Positions 35,627 to 43,838 of a DNA stretch of 64,000 nt are shown here, one piece after another. The DNA is taken from contig CBDDEH010000004.1 in assembly GCA_965226865.1 (NCBI GenBank), positions 806,001 to 870,000 on the forward strand, given 5' to 3'. Position 1 is the first letter of the stretch. Every line of letters begins with the position of its first letter. This stretch comes from CBDDEH01 sp965226865 (GTDB lineage: Bacteria > Chloroflexota > Dehalococcoidia > Lucifugimonadales > JAGWBF01). Under the pieces are notes generated by a model. The model ran no database searches. It had not been told where the DNA came from and saw nothing but the letters and a program-made list of their open reading frames with translations. The position numbers and the translations under genes were made by a program.

Positions 35627-37222
35627 ATGAAAACACCCCGGCTGACCAAGCCTTGCGACGACTGCAAGGTGGACTTTGACCTTGAAAAGCTCGACGACGA
35701 CGGCCTTTGTCTCTGGTGCGAACTGATACGCGGCGGGGCGGACCCTGCCTTTACCGCATCCGAACGTGAGGCGGACGAATGGCTAAAGTCTACTTACCTC
35801 CGCCTAGACGACGAATGGGCACAACGAGAGTGGGAGAAGACGCTGACCGCAGCCCTTCGCAAGTGTAAAACCTGTACCGAGGAATACCTGCTAACGGTCA
35901 ACACGCGGCCCGATGGCAGGTGTTTTGACTGCCAGAATCGGCCTATGGGCTACGACCGAATCACTGAGGATGCCGACCTGAATGGTAAGCGCATTAGAGG
36001 CGTGGTCGTGGAAAGGAACGCCAAAGGGCTAGCGGCGGCGCTGGACAGACTCGACGTAGAATTGAGGTACAACACGCGGGAAAACCGTGGCGAGATGGAG
36101 TACAACGCGCTCGGATGGAAGCCCTTCAACGACCGCAGCGTTGCCAAGCTGAGGGAGACGCTAATGGAGTGTTTCGTCTACCTCGGCCCACCTGGGAAGG
36201 ATGGCAGCCCAGGAGAGCCCAGGGCCTTGAAGTTTGGGCGCGAGAGCTGGGGAGACGTGCTTAACGTCCTACTGTACGGCTCCGAGGTTGACCCCTTCAT
36301 TGAATGGCTAGAGGCCCTTCCGCCGTGGGACGAAGAAAACCGCCTGGACGACTGGCTGCCCACAGTCTTCGATATTAACGAAAGGCCGTTACTTGGGGAG
36401 TGGGCGGGCCGATTCATGGTCCTGGGCGCGATATGGCGGGCCTACCATCCAGGGCTCAAGCTGGACGAAATGCCGGTACTCATCGGTAAGGGCGGGCTCG
36501 GCAAGTCCACGGCTGTTCGCTTCCTACTGCCCGCCGATAGGGGAGAATGGTTCTCCGATGGCCTAAACCTAGCTGCCGATTCCAAGATTCGGGCTGAGGC
36601 GCTTTTGGGCCGCGTGATCTGCGAAGTGGCCGAGATGCAGGGCTCAACGCGGGCCGACCTGGAATCCCTCAAGGCATTCTTGAGCCGCACAGACGACGGA
36701 GCGGTGAGGCTGGCCTACCGCAAAGACCCTGAGCTACTGCTGAGGCGCTGCGTGATTATTGGCACGGCGGACCGCAAAGAGCCGTTGCCCAACGACAGCA
36801 ATTTAAGGCGATTCGTACCCGTCTATTTGGACGCTGGCCGACCGGCGGAAATTCGAGAGTTTTTGGACGGCAACCGAAACCAGTTATGGGCGGAGGGCCT
36901 GCACCTGTACGGGCAAGGCATAGAGGCCAGACTACCCGACGAATTGAAGGGTCTACAGTCTGAGGCTACCGACCGAGCGCGGTCACGTGACACAGTGATT
37001 GAGGATGCGGTGACGGAGTGGACCTGGGGTAACGACGGATTCACGATGGCCATGATCGCCGCGGGTGTCCACCTGATTGATTCCAACGATAAGGGCGCGA
37101 AGCTCCGCATGGCCGACCAGCACAGACTAGGCCAGGTGCTTGAGTCCCTCGGGTACACCAAACGACGCGAATCGAAAGGCGGCGTACAGGCCACACGCTG
37201 GTATCGCGGCGATGATTATTGA
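35627..37222 (+). CDS. VapE-type replication helicase/primase-associated protein
   Basis: A 531-residue protein. The N-terminal 120 residues hold two zinc ribbons (CDDCKVDF/CLWC and CKTC/CFDC). The C-terminal half is a VapE/virulence-associated-E superfamily helicase: Walker A GKGGLGKST near residue 286, Walker B-like VICEVAEMQG, sensor segment RRCVIIGTADRKEPLPNDS and an arginine-finger region LRRFVPVYLD. VapE-like proteins are replication initiators of phage satellites and prophages. The ATG at 35627 lies one base after the preceding stop. An iteron cluster follows at once, a fitting origin. Confidence 0.85.
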   Translation: MKTPRLTKPCDDCKVDFDLEKLDDDGLCLWCELIRGGADPAFTASEREADEWLKSTYLRLDDEWAQREWEKTLTAALRKCKTCTEEYLLTVNTRPDGRCFDCQNRPMGYDRITEDADLNGKRIRGVVVERNAKGLAAALDRLDVELRYNTRENRGEMEYNALGWKPFNDRSVAKLRETLMECFVYLGPPGKDGSPGEPRALKFGRESWGDVLNVLLYGSEVDPFIEWLEALPPWDEENRLDDWLPTVFDINERPLLGEWAGRFMVLGAIWRAYHPGLKLDEMPVLIGKGGLGKSTAVRFLLPADRGEWFSDGLNLAADSKIRAEALLGRVICEVAEMQGSTRADLESLKAFLSRTDDGAVRLAYRKDPELLLRRCVIIGTADRKEPLPNDSNLRRFVPVYLDAGRPAEIREFLDGNRNQLWAEGLHLYGQGIEARLPDELKGLQSEATDRARSRDTVIEDAVTEWTWGNDGFTMAMIAAGVHLIDSNDKGAKLRMADQHRLGQVLESLGYTKRRESKGGVQATRWYRGDDY

Positions 37223-37237
37223 GCGATGGCACACGAG

Positions 37238-37419
37238 AGGGTGCAAGCAATTCGTATCTGGACTGGCACAGCTTGCACCCTCTTGCACCCTTTTTCTAGG
37301 TAGCACACATTTTGGTTTTTGATGAATGATTTTGACGGGGTACACCATGATAACGCGGACGCATAACGCATTTGTGTACTCTATGCAGAAAAGGGTGCAA
37401 GAGGGTGCAAGGGTGCAAG
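37238..37419. repeat. Iteron cluster, candidate replication origin of the satellite
   Basis: Six copies of the decamer AGGGTGCAAG: forward at 37238, 37392, 37402 and 37410, and in inverted orientation at 37272-37281 and 37282-37291. The flanking DNA (37292-37391) is AT-rich. This arrangement of direct and inverted iterons around an AT-rich stretch, beside a replication helicase, is what an origin looks like. No gene lies in 37223-37507. Confidence 0.72.
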
Positions 37420-37507
37420 CGCGTGTGTCGACGGGGAACCCCTGCCGCTAGAATTTCTGTAGAGGGCTCGAGCATGGTGTCTCTGTTGAGTGTAAGAGGT
37501 TTTTTGA

Positions 37508-38935
37508 ATGATTAAGTTAAGGCCATTCCAAAAGGCATTTCTCAAGGCAGTCGAGAATCCGAAGTATGACACCGTGGCTATCAGTGGGCCGAGAACGCTC
37601 GGTAAGACGTACATAGCGGCCCAGGTTTTGATCCGTTGCCTGACGCCTGGGGATTCCCTTCACCAGCCAGGGAAGGAATACATTTTAGGGGCTGCGACGT
37701 TGGAGATGGCAAGGCTTACTTATAGCTTCATTCGGGAAGCTCTGGAACCTACGGGTGAGTACAGGTGGATTGACAGCACAACGCGGCTCGGGGCAACCCA
37801 CAAGAAAACGAACACCAAGCTCAGGGCCATATCCAGCAACGCAAAGTCCAGTTTTGGCTTGGTAAACGTCCCGTTGGTGGTGCTTGACGAACCTGGGGCG
37901 CTTGAAATTGCTGGTGGCAGGATGCTGTCTGACTCGCTATTCACGGCCCAGGGCAAGGTGGGGAGTAGGCTCAAGTTGATCTTGGCCGGGACACTTGCGC
38001 CGATGGCTACGGGCGCCGGTCATTGGTGGTGGGACTTGTTGGCGGAAGGGACCAAGGGGCGGACTCACGTACAGCTATATCAGGGCGATGGGGAGACGTG
38101 GGACAAGTGGGCAACCATTCGGAAAGCCAACCCACTGATAGGGCTGGACGCGCACACGCGCAGGGTAATCCTAGAGGAGCGCGACCTTGCGCGGGGAGAC
38201 TCACGGCTCAAGGCCAGGTTCTTTAGCTATCGCCTGAATTGCCCTTCTGCTGATGAATCAACCATGCTCTTGGCCGTCGACGACTGGAAGATGGTCACGG
38301 CCAGGGAAGTACCACCACGAGACGGGAGGCCTATCGTTGGCGTTGACCTGGGCGCGGGCAGGGCCTGGAGCGCCGCCGTTGCCATTTACCGCAACGGGCG
38401 CACAGAGGCCCTTGCCCTTGCCCCTGGGATACCCTCGATTGAAGAACAAGAGAAGCGTGACCGTGTACCGGCTACTACATATTCCAAGCTCGTGGAGGCG
38501 GGTCTGCTACACATTGCGGACGGGCTGCGGGTGCAACCGCCGTCCATGCTGGCCGGCTTGATTCAGGAAAAGTGGGGAGTGCCTGCGGGTGTAATTTCCG
38601 ATCGCTTCCGTGTCAGCGACATGGCGGACGCTGGCCTACCTGTTGAGCCAAGAATGACTCGTTGGAGCGAAAGCTCAGAAGACATTCGGGCGCTGCGGAA
38701 GATGTCGAAGGATGGCCCGCTATCGGTTGACCCTGGAAGCGCGCCGTTGCTTGAGGCGTCGCTCGCCGTTGCCAGCGTCAAGAACGACTCTTCCGGCAAC
38801 ACGCGCCTTGAAAAGAGGGGCTCCAACAACCAAAGTCGGGATGACGTCGCTTTCGCCCTCGTGATCGGTGCCGGGCTGCACCAGCGGCGCAGTAAGGCCC
38901 CGAGGGGCGGAGGGGTCTACCGTGGCAAGGCTTAG
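37508..38935 (+). CDS. Terminase large subunit
   Basis: A 475-residue DNA-packaging motor. The ATPase domain has Walker A SGPRTLGKT (about 26-34), Walker B VVLDEPG (about 123-128) and the coupling segment LAGTLAP. The nuclease domain starts with the RNase-H-like VGVDLGAGRAWSAA near 277, with later acidic residues at SDRFRVSDMADAG and SRDDVAFAL. It would cut and pump the element's DNA into its own capsids. An AGAGG box precedes the ATG. It overlaps the HNH gene by 14 bases. Confidence 0.9.
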   Translation: MIKLRPFQKAFLKAVENPKYDTVAISGPRTLGKTYIAAQVLIRCLTPGDSLHQPGKEYILGAATLEMARLTYSFIREALEPTGEYRWIDSTTRLGATHKKTNTKLRAISSNAKSSFGLVNVPLVVLDEPGALEIAGGRMLSDSLFTAQGKVGSRLKLILAGTLAPMATGAGHWWWDLLAEGTKGRTHVQLYQGDGETWDKWATIRKANPLIGLDAHTRRVILEERDLARGDSRLKARFFSYRLNCPSADESTMLLAVDDWKMVTAREVPPRDGRPIVGVDLGAGRAWSAAVAIYRNGRTEALALAPGIPSIEEQEKRDRVPATTYSKLVEAGLLHIADGLRVQPPSMLAGLIQEKWGVPAGVISDRFRVSDMADAGLPVEPRMTRWSESSEDIRALRKMSKDGPLSVDPGSAPLLEASLAVASVKNDSSGNTRLEKRGSNNQSRDDVAFALVIGAGLHQRRSKAPRGGGVYRGKA

Positions 38936-39200
38936 ACGGGCTGACCTACAGACGGCGCGATGGCGTAGGCTCAGGCGGCATATCCTGGCCCGCGATGGTT
39001 GGGAGTGCCAGGTTTGCGGGAAGCTGCTAGGGATGGCCCAGGTGGACCATATCAAGCCGGTACTCAAGGGCGGCGCGGTGAGCGACCCCGCCAACTTGCA
39101 GGCCCTTTGTGTGGACTGCCATATCGCCAAGACCCACGTCGATAAGGGGGAACTGCCCGACCCTGAGCGTGAGGCGTGGGCCAAGTACCTGGCCCGATGA
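38922..39200 (+). CDS. HNH endonuclease
   Basis: A 92-residue HNH nuclease starting at a GTG behind a GGAGGGG box inside the end of the terminase gene. It contains CQVCGKLLGMAQVDHIKPV, GGAVSDPANLQALCVDCHIAKT: the two CxxC pairs bind structural zinc and DH...N...H forms the beta-beta-alpha metal site. HNH proteins next to terminases are needed for cos-type packaging in HK97-like phages and in capsid-forming satellites. This supports cohesive-end packaging here. Confidence 0.9.
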   Translation: MARLRRADLQTARWRRLRRHILARDGWECQVCGKLLGMAQVDHIKPVLKGGAVSDPANLQALCVDCHIAKTHVDKGELPDPEREAWAKYLAR

Positions 39201-39220
39201 CACCACATATGGTAGCCGCC

Positions 39221-39249
39221 TTGGGAACTGATACTAATTGTGGTATAAT
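39221..39249 (+). promoter_or_regulatory. Promoter of the capsid gene
   Basis: TTGGGA at 39221-39226 and a perfect TATAAT at 39244-39249 with a 17-bp spacer. The capsid ATG follows 36 bp downstream behind a GGAGG box. A dedicated strong promoter suits the most abundant virion protein. Confidence 0.7.
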
Positions 39250-39284
39250 ATCTAATTGTAGAAATATACCCTTTGGAGGCTGAC

Positions 39285-40475
39285 ATGACCGATAGGCAGA
39301 AGTTGGAGTTGAGGCAGTCTGTAATCCGTGGCCGTCTATCCGAGCTGGGAACGGCGGAGGGAACTAACGAAGCCAAGGCGGAGATCGACGGACTGGCGAT
39401 CGAATACAGCAGCAACGAGGCCAGGGTAAGGGCTTTTTTGATCTCAGGCGATGAGCCGGTAGAGACCACCACCAGCAAAGAGGGCCAGCAGCGGGCGGAG
39501 CTGTACCAAAAGGCCAGCGTCGGTGATTTGGTCTACAACCTGGTCAACGGGCGCTCCGGCGTCCAGGGCGGCGCGATGGGGGAGCTTCAGAAGGAATACG
39601 GGCTGGCAGACAACGAGATTCACGTTAGGCAGCTCTCCCCTGAAAAGTACGCGGTCACACCTGGGGCGGCCAACACTGGCGAAGTCCAGCACGAGATCGT
39701 ACCTTACGTGTTTCCGCAGAGCTGCGGTGCATGGTTGGGAGTGGATATGCCGACCGTGGGAGTTGGTGAGGCAGTCTTTCCGGTGCTCACCAAAAAGCTC
39801 GACGTTAGGACGCCAGCCGAAAACGCCGACGCCACAGAGACCACGGGGGCCTTTAGCGCCGACGTGCTGAGTCCGTCGAGGTTGCAGGCGTCGTTCTTCT
39901 ACTCTAGGGAAGACCGCTCAAGAATGCAGGGCTTAGACGAAAGCCTACGCGAGAACCTGAGCATGGGCCTGGCCGATGGCCTCGACGCCGCGATCATCGC
40001 CGGTACAAACGGGTTGTTGAGCGCAACGAATTTGCCCAACAACAACGTCAGCACCGAGACCACCTATGAGCTGTACCGTGACCAATTCGCCTACGGGCGG
40101 GTTGACGGGCGCTATGCGAGCATGACAAGCGACCTTCGCCTCCTGATGGGCAACGAGACCTACGAACACGCGGCAAAGCAATATCGTGGGAACAACGACA
40201 ACATGGATGCGCTGATGTCCCTTCAGTCGGCCCTCGGCGGCGTCAAGGTTTCAGCCCACGTTCCGGCGGTGTCTGGAACCAAGCAGAATAACGTCATACG
40301 CCTGGGGATGCGGCGCGGCGATATGACAGCCGCGATTTGGGAGGCTATAGCCCTGGTGCCTGACGAGCTGACTCTTATCAAGAAGGGACAAATCCAAATC
40401 ACAGCCATCATGCTTCACGCGGTGAAAGTCCTTCGTTCCGATGGCTTTTACAAACAGCAAGTCCAAACTTCCTAA
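39285..40475 (+). CDS. Major capsid protein (HK97 fold)
   Basis: A 396-residue protein with an N-terminal helical region (1-75) that could act as scaffold (delta) domain, followed by an HK97-like capsid body: IVPYVFPQSCGAWLGVDMPT, SADVLSPSRLQASFFYSRED, LRENLSMGLADGLDAAIIAG, GRYASMTSDLRLLMGNETY. An in-frame start 12 bases upstream (39273) is less well placed than the ATG at 39285. It lies before the protease and portal genes, an unusual order. Confidence 0.85.
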   Translation: MTDRQKLELRQSVIRGRLSELGTAEGTNEAKAEIDGLAIEYSSNEARVRAFLISGDEPVETTTSKEGQQRAELYQKASVGDLVYNLVNGRSGVQGGAMGELQKEYGLADNEIHVRQLSPEKYAVTPGAANTGEVQHEIVPYVFPQSCGAWLGVDMPTVGVGEAVFPVLTKKLDVRTPAENADATETTGAFSADVLSPSRLQASFFYSREDRSRMQGLDESLRENLSMGLADGLDAAIIAGTNGLLSATNLPNNNVSTETTYELYRDQFAYGRVDGRYASMTSDLRLLMGNETYEHAAKQYRGNNDNMDALMSLQSALGGVKVSAHVPAVSGTKQNNVIRLGMRRGDMTAAIWEAIALVPDELTLIKKGQIQITAIMLHAVKVLRSDGFYKQQVQTS

Positions 40476-40476
40476 G

Positions 40477-40920
40477 ATGGCGAACGCTTTGATAAGCGGT
40501 CCGAGCGGCGCAAATAAGTCCCAACTCGCCCGTGACCTGCTGGCCCAGGTGCAGGGCCAGGGCGCGATTGTGGACTTCCAGGCCATCTATGCGGCCCTGC
40601 TCCTGCTACGGCGTGGGGATGATGGTAGATACCCTGAGCGTGACCCTGCTGACGCGCACCTACTGGCCCTTGCAGAGTACACCAGGCGGGCCATGATAAC
40701 CGGAGCACAGGAAATGGACATAGAAATCATAGCGACGAATAGTGACGGCTCACCTCAGCGCAGGGAGTACCTGCGGGGGCTGTTAGGCCCTGGAGCTGTC
40801 GAGACCGTTTTAGACCCTGGCCGGAAGGTAGTTGAGGAAAGGCTTTCGATCAACGGCGTACTTTCCCAACAATGCGGCCAGGCGGTCGACCGCTGGTATG
40901 GGAGGCTCCCCAATGGATAA
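40477..40920 (+). CDS. P-loop NTPase-like satellite protein
   Basis: A 147-residue protein opening MANALISGPSGANKSQLAR, a Walker A-like GxxGxxKS loop. An alternative ATG at 40441 inside the capsid gene would add 12 residues. The middle (FQAIYAALLLLRRGDDGRYP) and end lack a clear Walker B. It resembles small kinase-like proteins placed beside capsid genes in some actinobacterial and chloroflexal phages. Its role in head maturation or host take-over is unknown. It overlaps the protease gene start by eight bases. Confidence 0.6.
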   Translation: MANALISGPSGANKSQLARDLLAQVQGQGAIVDFQAIYAALLLLRRGDDGRYPERDPADAHLLALAEYTRRAMITGAQEMDIEIIATNSDGSPQRREYLRGLLGPGAVETVLDPGRKVVEERLSINGVLSQQCGQAVDRWYGRLPNG

Positions 40921-41404
40921 CTTGCTTTTCTACGCTGCCATCCAGTACGCCGAGGACACAACGCGGGAATCGGCGGGGCGTCTGACCGGCGTTTTGGTCA
41001 CCTATGGCGAGAAGGCCAAAGACAGGCCCGACGTCTACGATGCCGACTCATTGAGTTGGCCTGAGCGTGGGATCGTGCTTAACGAAATGCACGACCGGAA
41101 GCAGGCAATCAAACGATTTTTGCCCTACACCGAGGGCGATGAGCTACGGGTGGACTTCCAACTTCCGCCGACCCAACGAGGACGTGATGCAGCAACTATG
41201 GTCAGGGATTCGACCTATAGCGGATTGAGTATGGAGGTGGCGCGGGATAGCATCGTTGCGACCTACAGGGCCGGTGTCAGGCATATCAGCCGCGGCCAGC
41301 TCGTAGCGGCTGCTTTAGTAGACGAAAGTGCTTTCCTGGGGAGCGTGGTCGACGTTCACGCCAAGCGCGAAGTAAACCACCTGGGGGTGTTGGCATGGCT
41401 GTAA
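40913..41404 (+). CDS. HK97-type prohead protease
   Basis: The ATG at 40913 follows a GGGAGG box. The 163-residue protein has the U35 prohead protease pattern: LTGVLVTYGEKA, VLNEMHDRKQAIKRFLPYTE (with the likely catalytic His), LRVDFQLPPTQRGRDAATMV and DSTYSGLSMEV (with the likely catalytic Ser). It would process capsid scaffold during maturation. It lies after the capsid gene, whereas in most HK97-like modules it precedes it. Start overlaps the P-loop gene. Confidence 0.8.
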   Translation: MDNLLFYAAIQYAEDTTRESAGRLTGVLVTYGEKAKDRPDVYDADSLSWPERGIVLNEMHDRKQAIKRFLPYTEGDELRVDFQLPPTQRGRDAATMVRDSTYSGLSMEVARDSIVATYRAGVRHISRGQLVAAALVDESAFLGSVVDVHAKREVNHLGVLAWL

Positions 41405-41739
41405 CGCATGAGTGGTTCGGCGATGAGATCGCCGCCGAGATAGAGCGGGCCACAGTCGAGGCAATGGAGGACGTCGGCGATGACTTCGTGCGTGTGGCGG
41501 ACCCATTGACGCCTGTAGACAAGGGCGAGCTAAGGCGCAGCACCAAGGCCGATAAGGTCAAGAAAGAGCGTGACGGGCTTTCAGTCGAAATGGGCAGCTT
41601 CGACGTTGCCCATGCCCTATTCGTAGAGCGCGGCACTGCTCGCAAAGACGGTCAAATGATGTACCAGAAAGCGGCTGACCGGACATGGCCGAAACTGGAC
41701 GACAAGATCAAAAGTGCCATGAGGAAACCAGCGGTATGA
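41395..41739 (+). CDS. HK97 gp10-like neck protein
   Basis: A 114-residue protein with the HK97 gp10 family pattern: a long N-terminal helix (AAEIERATVEAMEDVGDDFV), PVDKGELRRSTKA, VAHALFVERGTARKDGQMMY and a C-terminal helix. Gp10-like proteins sit at the head-tail connection. The start overlaps the protease end by ten bases and the end overlaps the next gene by four (ATGA), showing tight coupling. Confidence 0.8.
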   Translation: MAVTHEWFGDEIAAEIERATVEAMEDVGDDFVRVADPLTPVDKGELRRSTKADKVKKERDGLSVEMGSFDVAHALFVERGTARKDGQMMYQKAADRTWPKLDDKIKSAMRKPAV

Positions 41740-42050
41740 CTGTAACTGCGACCGTTAGCGACGTTGCCCGATCAATCCGGGCGATTGTCTCGCCGGACGT
41801 AACGGCGGAGCTGGCCGACCTGCTGGCCTATGCGAGCATCGAAGTAACGCGGATCGCGCCGAACGCTCCCGACGCGGTGCATAATCGCGCTGCGATCTCC
41901 ATCTGTGGATACGTCTACGACCGGCCCACGGCCGGGCGCGAGATGGCCTATGCAAACGTGGTCCGCAACAGTGGCGCGGGCGCGATGCTGCTGCCCTACC
42001 GGACACACCGGGGCGGGAGTACGGCAACGGCAGAGGCAGCAGTTACTTGA
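41736..42050 (+). CDS. gp6-like head-tail connector protein
   Basis: A 104-residue protein starting at the ATGA overlap with the gp10-like stop. Helical pattern SDVARSIRAIVSPDVTAELA, LLAYASIEVTRIAP, HNRAAISICGYVYDRP and VVRNSGAGAMLLPYR fits gp6/gp15-type head-tail connectors (neck ring proteins). The 'LLPYR' end is typical. It precedes the portal gene by 67 bp. Confidence 0.75.
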   Translation: MTVTATVSDVARSIRAIVSPDVTAELADLLAYASIEVTRIAPNAPDAVHNRAAISICGYVYDRPTAGREMAYANVVRNSGAGAMLLPYRTHRGGSTATAEAAVT

Positions 42051-42117
42051 TTTGACCTGCTATGGGGCGAGTTGCGCCTTGCATGGGGCGGACTAGCCTT
42101 ACGCTGGGGAGATTGCG

Positions 42118-43170
42118 ATGAAACTACCCTGGACTAAAGCAACCGAAAACTACCAAGATTCGAGCTACACCGATGCCCTCGTTGCTGCCCTGATAAGGCA
42201 GGTTAGGGGCCGGACGGCGGGAACTTCCTTAACGAGCGAGACCGGGGCGCTGGAGAGCGCGGCGGGCCTTGTGGGGAGGGCTTTCGCTTCCTGTGAAATT
42301 TCTGGTGATCCCATGTACACGCGGGCGCTGAGCCCCCAGGTTATGGAGATGATCGGGCGCGGCCTGGTGAGGCGCGGCGACCTGGTTTTCTACCTGGACA
42401 CCAGCGACGGGCTGCACCTGCTGCCCGCTCAGACGCACTCCATCGACGGCGGGCCTATGCCGTCGTCCTGGACCTACGACGTGTCCTTGGCCGGGCCTGG
42501 GGAGCAGAAGACGCTACGACCGGTTCCTGCTGAGAGCGTGCTGCATTTTAGATATGGCGTCGACGTTGAAACGCCCTGGCGTGGAAATGCGCCTCTTGGA
42601 GTTGCGCGATCAATTGGGGATCTGATGGCCGAGTCACTCACCTACTTGACCCAGGAATCAGGCAAGCCTCGTGGCGCGTTTCTTGGGACTCCGAAGGATG
42701 GCGAAGACGAAACGATCACGGCATTGAAAGCTGACGTGAAGACGGCGGCGGGCGCGATGCTGTTCGTCGAGTCGATGCAGAATAATTGGGAGTCTGGCGG
42801 GAATCCAGCGGGCGATTGGGGTGTCAAAAACTTCGGGCCGACGGTCGGCGCTGGCATGGTCGAGACGGCGAAGATGGCCAGGAGCGAGGCCCTGGGCGCA
42901 CTCGGGCTCAATGAGGCGCTATTCATGGGCGCGGACTCGGCGGCGTTGCGGGAGTCTTGGCGATTGGCCTTATTCAGCTTGATTGGCCCTCTGGGAAGTC
43001 TAGTCGAGTCGGAGCTTCGGGCCAAGTTGGGCGAGAACATATCCCTCTCGTGGACCGAGTTGCGGGCCTCAGACTTAGCAGGACGGGCTAGGGCTTTCAA
43101 GACGATGGTTGAGGCCGGAAAGACGGTTGAGGAGGCTACGCAGATTGCTGGCCTGATGTTGGAGGAATAA
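42118..43170 (+). CDS. Portal protein
   Basis: A 350-residue portal of the HK97 type, on the short side for the family (often 380-450). Landmarks are GALESAAGLVGRAFASCEI, SADSAALRESWRLALFSLIG, AKMARSEALGALGLNEALFMG and SWTELRASDLAGRARAFKTM. It forms the ring through which DNA enters the capsid and to which a tail must dock. It lies after the connectors, again unlike the usual terminase-portal-protease-capsid order. The start ATG follows a GGGGAG box. Confidence 0.85.
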   Translation: MKLPWTKATENYQDSSYTDALVAALIRQVRGRTAGTSLTSETGALESAAGLVGRAFASCEISGDPMYTRALSPQVMEMIGRGLVRRGDLVFYLDTSDGLHLLPAQTHSIDGGPMPSSWTYDVSLAGPGEQKTLRPVPAESVLHFRYGVDVETPWRGNAPLGVARSIGDLMAESLTYLTQESGKPRGAFLGTPKDGEDETITALKADVKTAAGAMLFVESMQNNWESGGNPAGDWGVKNFGPTVGAGMVETAKMARSEALGALGLNEALFMGADSAALRESWRLALFSLIGPLGSLVESELRAKLGENISLSWTELRASDLAGRARAFKTMVEAGKTVEEATQIAGLMLEE

Positions 43171-43173
43171 GAC

Positions 43174-43521
43174 GTGACAACACGCGAATTCACCCCACGG
43201 CTCGACCGGCAAATCACCCGCATAATCCCAGGCATGTCACCTGGCCTCAACCCCTTGGGTCAGCCGCTTCCGCCAACTAGTGAGACGGAAGTCAAGGTAT
43301 GGGCTCAGAGAAAAGACTTCTCCGGGAAGGACTTCAGCCAGTCGGTGCAGGGCGGGATAGTCACGATTAGAGACACGCGGTATGTCGTGAGGTCTGAAAC
43401 CGGCCCCTGGTCCGCCGGGGATACCTTCACCGACGAGGACGGCGAGGCGCTGGTGGTGCAGGGTGTCGCGCAGATCGGCCGGCAATACCTGGAGCTGCTG
43501 GCCCGAAGTGGTGGTTTGTAG
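43174..43521 (+). CDS. Head-closure/head-tail adaptor protein
   Basis: A 115-residue protein starting at GTG three bases after the portal stop. The pattern EVKVWAQRKDFSGKDF, GGIVTIRDTRYVVR, AGDTFTDEDGEALVVQGVA and IGRQYLELLAR matches phage head-closure (SPP1 gp16/HK97 gp7-like) beta-barrel proteins. It would cap the portal and form the site where a helper's tail attaches. It is the last recognisable virion gene of the element. Confidence 0.72.
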   Translation: MTTREFTPRLDRQITRIIPGMSPGLNPLGQPLPPTSETEVKVWAQRKDFSGKDFSQSVQGGIVTIRDTRYVVRSETGPWSAGDTFTDEDGEALVVQGVAQIGRQYLELLARSGGL

Positions 43522-43523
43522 CG

Positions 43524-43793
43524 GTGACCGCCTGCCCTCGGCGCGGTTGTGGTGGCACTGTGGGCGTGTTCGCGTGGCATGACGCCTGCCCTCGGCGCGG
43601 TTGTGGTGGCACTGTGGGCGTGTTCGCGTGGCATGACACCTGCAGCCTGTGCGCTCGCGCTGACACCTTGCCTAGACCGCCGACCGCCGAGGAAGCGTCT
43701 ACCGAAAAGGCCCGGAACGTTAAAAAGCTGCTTCGCGCCAAGATGAAGCGCCGCGAAGATGCCAAAGCCCGCAAAGCAAGCCAAGCCGCCTAG
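43524..43793 (+). CDS. Small zinc-finger-like protein with tandem 18-residue repeat
   Basis: An 89-residue protein starting at GTG, two bases after the adaptor stop. It contains two identical 18-residue units starting ACPRRGCGGTVG and ending VFAWHD, then a third partial unit TCSLCARAD, and a basic helical tail (VKKLLRAKMKRREDAKARK). The C-x4-C and terminal His could form zinc knuckles. The doubling of a finger by a 54-bp duplication is recent because both DNA copies are identical. Possible DNA or RNA binding; role unknown. Confidence 0.6.
   Translation: MTACPRRGCGGTVGVFAWHDACPRRGCGGTVGVFAWHDTCSLCARADTLPRPPTAEEASTEKARNVKKLLRAKMKRREDAKARKASQAA
43530..43637. repeat. Perfect 54-bp tandem duplication in coding sequence
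   Basis: Two adjacent 54-bp units (43530-43583 and 43584-43637), identical in DNA and in frame, encode the duplicated ACPRRGCGG finger. Identity at third positions points to a recent event or to slippage. Confidence 0.9.
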
Positions 43794-43838
43794 CCACTGC
43801 GCACCAGGTGCCACACACAGCGACGTTTCGACCCTCAC

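Noticed and set aside
43530..43637. Two-unit repeat that could suggest a CRISPR array
   Set aside because: The units abut without spacers and are in frame in a coding sequence; no cas genes are present.
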